NCBI GenBank assembly: GCA_946490455.1
Contig: CAMLXE010000087.1
Coordinates: 1 to 7,377 of the forward strand
Direction of reading: 5' to 3'
DNA length: 7,377 bases
Source of the DNA: an uncultured Desulfovibrio sp.
GTDB lineage: Bacteria; Desulfobacterota; Desulfovibrionia; Desulfovibrionales; Desulfovibrionaceae
A model generated the notes under the pieces. That model searched no databases. It had not been told where the DNA came from and worked only from the letters and a program-made list of their open reading frames with translations. The position numbers and the translations under genes were made by a program. Below are positions 1 to 5,804 of the stretch, one piece after another. How positions within the stretch are numbered: the stretch's first letter is position 1; each line of letters starts with the position of its first letter.

Positions 1-2
1 TG

Positions 3-3000
3 CGCAGGCGCATTCGCGAGGGCGAAGGGGAAATCGAACGTTATGATACGCTGGCAAAACAGCGTGAAGCGCTTGAAGTCAGGCTGAGCGATCTGGAGTT
101 GGAACAGAAGCGACTTGAACGTGAGCAGCGCGAAGGTGAACGGCGTCTGCGTGTCTGGAGACAGTGGGAAGAATGGCGTCTTGCCGGGATTCGGCTGGAG
201 CGGCTTGAACCCATATCGGCGACCTTTCCACAGGATGGTCCTGCTCGGCTGGAACGGGCTCTGGAGCGACAGGCCAATGCAGAACGCGAGGCAAGGCGGG
301 CTGAAGCGCGGGAAACGCAGATTCGTGAGGCACTGGCAGCCTGTCAGATAGATGAACGGCTTCTGAACGCGGCTGAACGGCTTCGGAGTCTGACAGGTGG
401 TTCGTCCAGCTGTCGGAACGCATTGGCGGCCTTGCCTGAACTGCAGATGGCACTGGAGCATTCAAGGGCAGAGCTGGAGCGGGAGCTAGGGGCTCTGGGA
501 GAAGGATGGTCTCTGGAACGGGTAAAAGGAACGGAACGTCCGCTCTCGGCTCGCGAACAGCTTGAAAGACAGGCTGAAGAAATTCGATCGTCCCAAATGG
601 CACTGGAGTCTGTCCGTGTTGCCCGGTCACGCATGCAGGGAGAGCTGGAGGCAGCATCTGCAGAATGCTCAAAATATCGGGACCAGCTTTCGGCGCTGCC
701 CTGTTCGGGAGCACTGCCAGAAAAAAGCGAACTGGAACTTCTGCGTGTACGCATTGTGCGTATGGAATCCGCCTGTCGGGAAAGACCGGTACGCGAACAG
801 TCCATCCTTGAGGCCCGGAAGGGGCTTGAGCTGAAATTGCATCAGCTTGGCCTTGTCGATGAGCATCGGCTGGATGAACTTGCTGCGGTACAGCAGGAAA
901 TTGGCCGAAGGGCTGCTCGGCTGCGGGATGCTGAGGACGAGCTGCTGAATGCACGTCGTGCCGAAGAGGTATCTGGAGGAGAGGAACGTCGCCAGACTCT
1001 GCGGGTTGATGAGCTGAGGCGAAAGAGACTGGCGCTTGGTGACTGCAACAGTGCCGCCGTGGAATCGAACCGCTCTGCGTTGCGAGAATTTCGCACTCTG
1101 CTGGAAAGATTGCGTGTGGAAGAAGGCAGCATGGTGGATGCCGAAGACCGATTGGCGGCGCATCTGGCAGAACCGACGGGACTTGAGCGAAGCCCTTTGC
1201 TGATGGCGCTGGGCAGTCTGCTTGTTGCTGCGGGAATTGGTCTTGGCATTCTGTATTTTCTTGAGCTGGAAACGCCGGGGAACGTCCCGCGTGCCCCCTG
1301 GCTGATGGCGCTTTTTGTCCTTGTTGGCAGCGCTGTCATCTGGGCCGGGGCTCTTCGTAAAAGACCGGAGTCCGCCAGACACGCCGCCGAGGCAGAACGG
1401 CTCCGCACGCGGCTTGAGCAGCGAATTGCCCAATGCAATGAAATACGGAAACGTGCTGTGCAGCTATGCCAGACACTGTTTCCCGAATTTGCCGTTCCTG
1501 TTACGGCTCTTGTGAAACCGGAAAATGAATGCATGGATGCAGATTCTGTGTGCTGGCCTTCGGCTCAGGATTTGGACAGGCTTGAGGCGTCACTTGAACA
1601 GGAAAAGGATCGTTGCCGGATTGCCGGAGTCCTGGAACAGGAACTCTGTGAGGCGGAAGAAGAACTCCGTTCATTGCGCACCGCTGCACGGTCGGCGCAG
1701 AATGGCTGTGCTGGACTGGCCGCACAGCTGGAGTCTCTGAACAGGGACTGGAAGGCCTTTTTTGCAGGAATGGGGATTGCCGATCCTCCCCGTGCCGATG
1801 AGATTGCCGCCTTTTGTGCCAGAATCGACGCGGCGCGTCTGGCCTTGCGTGGCGTAACGGACCGCCAGCATAGGCTTGAGGAGGAAGATGGGCAGATTGC
1901 AGAACTTGCCGGCCAGATTGCTCTCCTGAGAAAAAGAATGCCAGGAGAGGGAACATATCTGGCAGAGCCTGTTTCTCCAGAAGCGGTCCTTGAGGCAGGC
2001 CATAATCTTCTTCAGCTTTATGCGGATGCCGATCGTATGGAAACGGAGCGGGCCCGGCTTGTCGAGGTATTGGGTCTTGCCGAAACCAATCGGCAACGTC
2101 TTGAGCAGGAGGAGCATAAGCTCCGTCAAAGAGAGGAAGAGGCCGTATCCCGTATGAATGTGGCACAGGCTGGGTGGCACAGCATGCTCGCAGATATGGG
2201 ACTGCTTGAGAGGAACGCCGCACAGTCTCTGCCTCCGGAAACGGCACGGCAGATGCTGGAACACATGGATCGTATCCAGAGGATGGAGGCCGACTGCTGC
2301 CGGCTGGAGGCTGACATGCAGAGACAGAAGAGTGAACGTGATGCCGTTCTGCTGCCGCTGAGAGCCCTGCTCGTTTCGCTGGGACGCCTGCCCGAGGGAG
2401 AAGCGGAACAGCATGCCCCTGAAGATGAGGCCCTTCTTGCTCTGCTGGATACGCTGGCACAGGATGTGGAAAGAGCACGTCTTGAAGATGGAGAGCGCAG
2501 ACGTCTTCGTTCCCGTCTTGCTGAACTCGAAGAGGAGCATCACCGGACGGAGGCCGTTGCCGATGAGGCAAAACGTGCTGTGGAGCGGCTTTTGCAGGCT
2601 GCGGAAGCTGCCGATCCTGAAGATTTCCTGCACCGATATGCGGTCAGGCAGGAACGGGAAACCGTATTGCGTCGAAGGGAAGAACTGGAAGATATGCTGA
2701 GACTGGCGGCATTGGATGCTGCCAGAGACCGGGAGAACAGCTCTGACGGAATGATACCGGAGTCGGGGCTGGACATCAGACTTCCAGAACAGGCCTTCAG
2801 ACAGTTCCTTGAAGGATTTGCCAGACTGGAAAAGGATACTCTGGAAGCGGAGCAGGCGGAACTTGCCGGACACCTGGCCAGAATTGCTGATGAAAGAGCC
2901 GGGATTGACGACGAAGTAAGAACCATAAAGATTCGTATGGAAAATCAGGTTTCGTCCGACGTTCTTCAGCGTGACAGAATGGAGGCTGCCTGCGTTGCAG

Positions 3001-3536
3001 AAAGCATCCGGGAACTGTCCCGGGAGTGGTCCAGATATGCGTTGGCCAGACATTTGCTTGTGGAAGCTCGGGGACGTTTTGAACGGGAACGTCAGCCTGA
3101 GGTGATTCGAATCGCTTCGAGACTCTTTTCGCAGGTTACAGAGGGAAAGTGGACTGGAATCAATGCCTCGCTTGAGGACAGCTCGCTTCGTGTACTGTCA
3201 CCTCACGGGGAACCAGTCGATCCGGAGGTCCTGAGTCGGGGGACTCAGGAACAGCTGTATCTCTCCTTACGGCTTGCCTATATTCGCAGTCATACCGTAC
3301 AGGCAGTCTCGCTTCCGGTTATTATGGACGATGTGCTGGTCAACTTTGATCCGGAGCGTGCAAGACGTACGGCCGGTATCCTTGGTGAGCTGAATCGGGA
3401 TGACGAGTCAGGAACGGGGCACCAGCTGCTGTTTTTCACCTGCCATCCATGGATGGCAGAACTGTTGCAAAAGACGATTCCGGAAAGTCGCCTCTATGTT
3501 CTGGAACGGGGGACCGTCACGGTCAGGGAATCGTGA
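3..3536 (+). CDS. YhaN-like SMC/Rad50-type coiled-coil ATPase with internal membrane pair (5' truncated)
   Basis: The reading frame is open from the window edge, so the start and the Walker A (P-loop) region are missing; 1177 residues are visible. Numbering from the first full codon, about residues 1-395 and 455-1010 are charged, Glu/Arg/Leu-rich heptad-like coiled coil. Between them sit two hydrophobic segments (about 398-420 and 432-450). The C-terminal end carries the ABC-ATPase half: signature LSRGTQEQLYLSLRLA (from 1077), Walker B LPVIMDDVLVNFD (from 1104, acidic pair D1109/D1110), then a switch histidine in FTCHPW (H1148). The signature and Walker B wording match YhaN-type AAA ATPases, which in Firmicutes neighbour an Mre11-like nuclease (YhaO). 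By family analogy it would act in DNA end processing or repair, with an N-terminal P-loop folding back on this C-terminal half. No CxxC zinc hook is seen. An SbcC/RecN relative is the main alternative. The family call is firm; the cellular role is inferred. Confidence 0.88.
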   Translation, partial: RRRIREGEGEIERYDTLAKQREALEVRLSDLELEQKRLEREQREGERRLRVWRQWEEWRLAGIRLERLEPISATFPQDGPARLERALERQANAEREARRAEARETQIREALAACQIDERLLNAAERLRSLTGGSSSCRNALAALPELQMALEHSRAELERELGALGEGWSLERVKGTERPLSAREQLERQAEEIRSSQMALESVRVARSRMQGELEAASAECSKYRDQLSALPCSGALPEKSELELLRVRIVRMESACRERPVREQSILEARKGLELKLHQLGLVDEHRLDELAAVQQEIGRRAARLRDAEDELLNARRAEEVSGGEERRQTLRVDELRRKRLALGDCNSAAVESNRSALREFRTLLERLRVEEGSMVDAEDRLAAHLAEPTGLERSPLLMALGSLLVAAGIGLGILYFLELETPGNVPRAPWLMALFVLVGSAVIWAGALRKRPESARHAAEAERLRTRLEQRIAQCNEIRKRAVQLCQTLFPEFAVPVTALVKPENECMDADSVCWPSAQDLDRLEASLEQEKDRCRIAGVLEQELCEAEEELRSLRTAARSAQNGCAGLAAQLESLNRDWKAFFAGMGIADPPRADEIAAFCARIDAARLALRGVTDRQHRLEEEDGQIAELAGQIALLRKRMPGEGTYLAEPVSPEAVLEAGHNLLQLYADADRMETERARLVEVLGLAETNRQRLEQEEHKLRQREEEAVSRMNVAQAGWHSMLADMGLLERNAAQSLPPETARQMLEHMDRIQRMEADCCRLEADMQRQKSERDAVLLPLRALLVSLGRLPEGEAEQHAPEDEALLALLDTLAQDVERARLEDGERRRLRSRLAELEEEHHRTEAVADEAKRAVERLLQAAEAADPEDFLHRYAVRQERETVLRRREELEDMLRLAALDAARDRENSSDGMIPESGLDIRLPEQAFRQFLEGFARLEKDTLEAEQAELAGHLARIADERAGIDDEVRTIKIRMENQVSSDVLQRDRMEAACVAESIRELSREWSRYALARHLLVEARGRFERERQPEVIRIASRLFSQVTEGKWTGINASLEDSSLRVLSPHGEPVDPEVLSRGTQEQLYLSLRLAYIRSHTVQAVSLPVIMDDVLVNFDPERARRTAGILGELNRDDESGTGHQLLFFTCHPWMAELLQKTIPESRLYVLERGTVTVRES

Positions 3537-3600
3537 GCATGGAACGCGCCGAGCCTGCTCCTGTTTCCATCTTTTGCGTGGAGTGTTCTTCTGGAGTGGG

Positions 3601-3607
3601 AAGGAGA
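3601..3607 (+). promoter_or_regulatory. Ribosome binding site of the cupin gene
   Basis: AAGGAGA lies 8 bases before the ATG at 3616. This fixes the start of the cupin gene even though the frame is open much further upstream (back to 3400), where it overlaps the end of the ATPase gene. No separate promoter is evident in the 79-base gap, so co-transcription with the ATPase gene is likely. Confidence 0.75.
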
Positions 3608-3615
3608 GACAGGTA

Positions 3616-4161
3616 ATGACTGCACTGGAGCTTGTTCGTCATTTTGCCATGAGGCCGCATCCTGAAGGTGGTTTCTATGTGGAAACCTACAGAAGCAGCG
3701 GAATTATCCCCGGTTCGGCGTTGCCTGCCGGCTATACGGGATCGCGTAACTATTCTACAGCGATATTGTTCTTGCTGCGGCAGGGAGAGTATTCACGACT
3801 GCATCGGATACGGCAGGACGAGATATGGCATTTCCATCTTGGTGGACCATTGCGACTGGCCTGCATAGCTCCTGATGGACAGAATGAAGAGCGGTTGCTT
3901 GGTATGGATATCGGGAACGGTCAGCTCCTCCAGTCCGTGGTAAGGGCTGGCTGCTGGTTCGGCGCCACACCGGCTCCGGGAGCGGATTTTGCCCTTGTTG
4001 GCTGCACGGTGGCTCCAGGTTTTGACTTCGCCGATTTTGAGATGAGGCATGCTGCCGAACTTGAGGCTCTTTTCCCCTCTGCGCATGCCTGTATCAGGGA
4101 ATTTGGCGTACGGCCGCAAGAAAAGGTAGAGGCATCCCCTGTGTCGAATCAGTTTGACTGA
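3616..4161 (+). CDS. Cupin-fold protein of the DUF985 (cupin_5) family
   Basis: The predicted protein has 181 residues, close to the usual single-domain size of this family. Family hallmarks are visible in order: HPEGGFYVETYRS (residues 15-27), STAILFLL (47-54), LHRIRQDEIWHFHLGGPL (62-79), and the C-terminal block ALVGCTVAPGFDFADFEM (126-143). H63, E69 and H72 lie where cupins place pocket or metal-ligand residues. The family resembles yeast YML079w: small beta-barrel proteins with sugar- or nucleotide-sized pockets, but no established reaction. It is likely a soluble cytoplasmic protein; no signal peptide or membrane segment is seen. The start is the ATG behind a strong Shine-Dalgarno sequence. 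The last 13 bases overlap the end of the opposing Nudix gene. The family assignment is confident; the substrate is unknown. Confidence 0.9.
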   Translation: MTALELVRHFAMRPHPEGGFYVETYRSSGIIPGSALPAGYTGSRNYSTAILFLLRQGEYSRLHRIRQDEIWHFHLGGPLRLACIAPDGQNEERLLGMDIGNGQLLQSVVRAGCWFGATPAPGADFALVGCTVAPGFDFADFEMRHAAELEALFPSAHACIREFGVRPQEKVEASPVSNQFD

Positions 4162-4595
4162 CCTGCAGAGGCAGGAGCTTCTGCATTCGGGGGCGTCAGG
4201 TCCGGCAGAAGAGGGCGGTCTGCCTCAAGAAAGAGGAGTTCCTGGGCCTCTTCTGGGGTAACCCAGCGGAGCGTCTGCCCCTCGTTAGAGCTGGGGGTAC
4301 CAGAGAAGTCCAGAACATGGAAAAAGTGAAGGCGTACAGATTTCTGTGGATAGGTGTGTTCCACCGTACGCCAGAACCGAACAGTACGGGCAGTGATGGA
4401 GAGTTCCTCGGCCAGCTCCCGTGTCAGGGCCTGTTCTCTGGTTTCTCCCTGTTCCACCTTTCCTCCGGGGAATTCCCAGAAGCCGGCATGCCCGCGTCCT
4501 TCCGGACGTTGCGCAGCCAGAAACTGTTTTCCGCGCCATAGAATGCCACCTACGACTTCAATGGGAGAACGGGGGTTTTCTGTCCGATTTGGCAT
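4149..4595 (-). CDS. mutT: MutT-like Nudix hydrolase (probable 8-oxo-dGTP diphosphatase)
   Basis: The protein has 148 residues, slightly longer than E. coli MutT. The start VVGGILWRGKQFLAAQRP (14-31) and WEFPGGKVE (40-48) are typical of MutT. The Nudix box GX5EX7REUXEEXGU is present as G45, E51, R59, E60, E63 and E64, which supply the Mg2+-binding glutamates. Its penultimate Gly is Ser66 (L-S-I instead of x-G-U). WVTPEEAQEL (111-120) matches the usual late helix. By family it would hydrolyse 8-oxo-dGTP or another oxidised nucleotide to the monophosphate and clean the dNTP pool. A different nucleotide substrate cannot be excluded from sequence alone. An AGAGGA ribosome site (4604-4609) sits 8 bases before the ATG. 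The last 15 or so residues form a Pro/Ala/Ser-rich tail whose codons overlap the convergent cupin gene. Confidence 0.88.
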   Translation of the reverse strand: MPNRTENPRSPIEVVGGILWRGKQFLAAQRPEGRGHAGFWEFPGGKVEQGETREQALTRELAEELSITARTVRFWRTVEHTYPQKSVRLHFFHVLDFSGTPSSNEGQTLRWVTPEEAQELLFLEADRPLLPDLTPPNAEAPASAGQSN

Positions 4596-4670
4596 GGTAT
4601 TGATCCTCTATGCTGATGGTTTTTGGCTGAGGAAAATTCATCAGGGAATCGGAAAAGGCGCACCACCTAC

Positions 4671-4699
4671 CGGATACGTTGATCCCATCTGTCTGCCAA
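4671..4699 (-). promoter_or_regulatory. Candidate promoter for the Nudix gene
   Basis: On the minus strand TTGGCA (4694-4699, five of six to the -35 consensus) is followed after 17 bases by TATCCG (4671-4676, three of six to -10). It lies just past the purH terminator and about 75 bases before the mutT start, where a separate promoter would be needed. The -10 is weak, so this is only a candidate. Confidence 0.3.
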
Positions 4700-4706
4700 A
4701 AGCAGA

Positions 4707-4727
4707 AAGGCCGGGAAACCCGGCCTT
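4707..4727 (-). terminator. Rho-independent terminator of purH
   Basis: This is a perfect 9-bp inverted repeat, AAGGCCGGG and CCCGGCCTT, around a 3-base loop. It starts 22 bases beyond the purH stop codon. Read on the minus strand it runs into TTTCTGCTTTTGGC (overlapping the end of the stem), an interrupted T-tract. On the plus strand no T-run follows the stem, so it serves purH and probably separates it from the Nudix gene. Confidence 0.8.
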
Positions 4728-4749
4728 ATGCGTTCTGAACTGACAGTGC

Positions 4750-5343
4750 CTATGCCTTTTCCAGATAGCTGGCTATCATGGCATCATACTGTGAGGTTCT
4801 GGCGAAGGTCTTTGCTGCCATCATCTTGCGGAAAGGCAAGGATACAGCCATGTTGTTGGTCTTCATTTCCTGCATGGCCTCGGCATAGTATGCAGGATCA
4901 GAGAGGACCAGCATGCTGTGGTAGTTCTTGGAGGCAGCACGCAGCATGCAGGGACCACCGATATCAATTTCTTCAATGGCTTCACGAGGCTTCAGACCCT
5001 TGGCCAGCGCACTTTCAAAGTCATAGAGATTGACGCAGATCAGATCAAAGGGCACGATATGCATTTTGGCAAGTGTCGCGAGATGATCCGGATTGTCCTT
5101 ATCTGCCAGGATTCCACCGTGAATATGCGGATGCAGGGTTTTGACCCTGCCACCAAGAATTTCCGGGAATCCTGTTACAGCGCTCACCGCCGTGACGGGA
5201 AGGCCAGCCTGTTCCAGAAATTTCAGTGTGCCCCCTGTGGAAACAAGTTCCACACCATTGGCACTGAGAAATGAGCCCAATTCGGCCAGTCCATCCTTAT
5301 GGGTGACACTGAGCAGTGCACGTTTGATGGGCAGAAAATCCAT
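4750..5343 (-). CDS. purH: Stand-alone IMP cyclohydrolase (N-terminal PurH / MGS-like domain only)
   Basis: The protein has 197 residues and covers only the cyclohydrolase half of the usual PurH of about 520 residues. Clear family blocks are ALLSVTHKDG (9-18), STGGT (35-39), FPEILGGRVKTLHPHIHGGIL (59-79), VNLYDF (104-109), IDIGGPCMLRAASKN (126-140) and YDAMIASYL (186-194). It closes the ring of FAICAR to give IMP, the last step of purine synthesis, in the cytoplasm. The AICAR transformylase domain is absent, and a terminator follows the stop at once, so this is a genuine short gene rather than a broken fusion. A separate formyltransferase should be encoded elsewhere. AGGAG (5352-5356) lies 8 bases before the ATG. 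The upstream leader carries hairpins and a candidate promoter. Confidence 0.93.
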   Translation of the reverse strand: MDFLPIKRALLSVTHKDGLAELGSFLSANGVELVSTGGTLKFLEQAGLPVTAVSAVTGFPEILGGRVKTLHPHIHGGILADKDNPDHLATLAKMHIVPFDLICVNLYDFESALAKGLKPREAIEEIDIGGPCMLRAASKNYHSMLVLSDPAYYAEAMQEMKTNNMAVSLPFRKMMAAKTFARTSQYDAMIASYLEKA

Positions 5344-5396
5344 TCTTCATGCTCCTGGGTCTGGGAAAAGGGTATCAAAATCTGGGCACAGAAAAT

Positions 5397-5426
5397 GATG
5401 CCGAAAAAAGGAATCTTTTCGGCATC
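5397..5426 (-). terminator. Perfect 11-bp hairpin upstream of purH: terminator or 5' leader structure
   Basis: The arms GATGCCGAAAA (5397-5407) and TTTTCGGCATC (5416-5426) pair perfectly around an 8-base loop. On the minus strand the stem is followed by ATTTTCTG, a short T-tract. It lies 48 bases past the stop of the small membrane-protein gene and 53 bases before the purH start. It may end the small gene's transcript, or cap or attenuate the purH mRNA. The stem is moderately AU-rich near the loop and the T-run is only four bases, so termination strength is uncertain. Confidence 0.5.
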
Positions 5427-5427
5427 C

Positions 5428-5436
5428 ATTATGCCA
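5428..5436 (-). promoter_or_regulatory. Candidate extended -10 promoter for purH
   Basis: Minus-strand TGGCATAAT combines the TGn extension with CATAAT (five of six to TATAAT). The -35 at 17 bases, TTCGGT, is poor, as is tolerated with extended -10 promoters. Transcription would start near 5421, inside the 11-bp hairpin, giving a purH leader of about 78 bases. This is a candidate from sequence only. Confidence 0.35.
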
Positions 5437-5455
5437 GAGATGCGTTTGACACCGA

Positions 5456-5473
5456 ACTCGCGTTGAGGCGAGT
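5456..5473 (-). other. Small hairpin directly after the small membrane-protein gene
   Basis: ACTCGC (5456-5461) and GCGAGT (5468-5473) form a 6-bp stem with a 6-base loop, starting two bases after the stop codon on the minus strand. No T-run follows, so it is not a complete intrinsic terminator. It could stabilise the 3' end of the short transcript, or be chance. Confidence 0.3.
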
Positions 5474-5474
5474 C

Positions 5475-5615
5475 CTAGTGATGCATGTGGTCGCCTTTTT
5501 TGATACGATAGAAAGCCGTGGAAACAATCAGACAGAAATACAGAAAAATCAGCGTCACACCTACAAAACCCTGTGGGGTTGAGTGCATGGCGTTGGAGAC
5601 AAGTTCGCTCAGCAT
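5475..5615 (-). CDS. Small single-pass membrane protein with histidine-rich tail, unrecognised
   Basis: This is a 46-residue protein I do not recognise. Residues 16-36 (GFVGVTLIFLYFCLIVSTAFY) form one clear transmembrane helix. It is followed by RIKK, which predicts a cytoplasmic C-terminus by the positive-inside rule, and ends in GDHMHH, a possible metal-binding tail. AAGGAG (5623-5628) lies 7 bases before the chosen ATG at 5615. Two in-frame ATGs lie further upstream: 5621, too close to that Shine-Dalgarno, and 5645, behind its own AAGGAAGG, giving a 56-residue form that begins MNKNQKRSM. The size and form resemble small accessory subunits of membrane complexes or transporters, but no partner gene is adjacent, so no function is assigned. 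Reality as a gene is supported by the ribosome site, the clean hydrophobic segment and its fit between flanking genes. Confidence 0.7.
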   Translation of the reverse strand: MLSELVSNAMHSTPQGFVGVTLIFLYFCLIVSTAFYRIKKGDHMHH

Positions 5616-5640
5616 GGTCATGCTCCTTTTTTGATTCTTG

Positions 5641-5669
5641 TTCATTGCCTTCCTTGCGTCAAATGTCAA
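5641..5669 (-). promoter_or_regulatory. Candidate promoter for the small membrane-protein gene
   Basis: On the minus strand a perfect -35 TTGACA (5664-5669) is followed after 17 bases by AATGAA (5641-5646, three of six). An overlapping alternative is TTGACG (5657-5662), 17 bases, then AAGAAT (5634-5639, four of six), but its start point would fall in the Shine-Dalgarno. The first option gives a short leader and agrees with the ATG at 5615, not with the one at 5645. Confidence 0.38.
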
Positions 5670-5680
5670 GGGGAAAGCCT

Positions 5681-5696
5681 GCTCTCTGAAGAGAGC
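5681..5696. other. Short hairpin in the divergent intergenic region
   Basis: GCTCTC and GAGAGC form a 6-bp stem with a 4-base loop, midway between the divergent small membrane gene and rlmD. There is no T-run, so it is not a terminator. As an inverted repeat it could be a protein-binding site or chance. The rest of the 189-base region holds only a weak plus-strand promoter-like pair for rlmD, TTGGCA (5714-5719) with TGTAGC after 16 bases. Confidence 0.25.
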
Positions 5697-5804
5697 GTTC
5701 TCATGAAACTGTTTTGGCAAATCTGATAGCCTGCCTGTAGCGAAGCCATTTCGCAGCTGGTCGGAAATTTCCATAGAAAGACAGAGTTCGGTTGTGGAGG
5801 CCAT

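Noticed and set aside
1671..3053. Long antisense open frame of 460 codons inside the ATPase gene, and another of 356 codons at 1501-2571
   Set aside because: Both lie opposite a gene with strong protein motifs and a highly biased Glu/Leu/Arg/Ala composition. Their translations show no domain, and they lack Shine-Dalgarno support; they are codon-bias shadows.
3512..3524. Small inverted repeat GACCG/CGGTC at the end of the ATPase gene
   Set aside because: It is a 5-bp stem inside coding sequence with no T-tract, consistent with chance.
3400..3615. N-terminal extension of the cupin protein back to 3400
   Set aside because: It would overlap the ATPase gene by more than 130 bases, and the extra residues do not belong to the family. 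The ATG at 3616 has a strong ribosome site and fits the usual family length.
4162..4175. Hairpin CCTGC/GCAGG right after the cupin stop, as a terminator
   Set aside because: The stem is only 5 bp, no T-run follows, and the sequence is coding for the Nudix protein.
5446..5451. Perfect TTGACA on the plus strand
   Set aside because: No -10-like hexamer lies 16-18 bases downstream and no plus-strand gene follows within reach.
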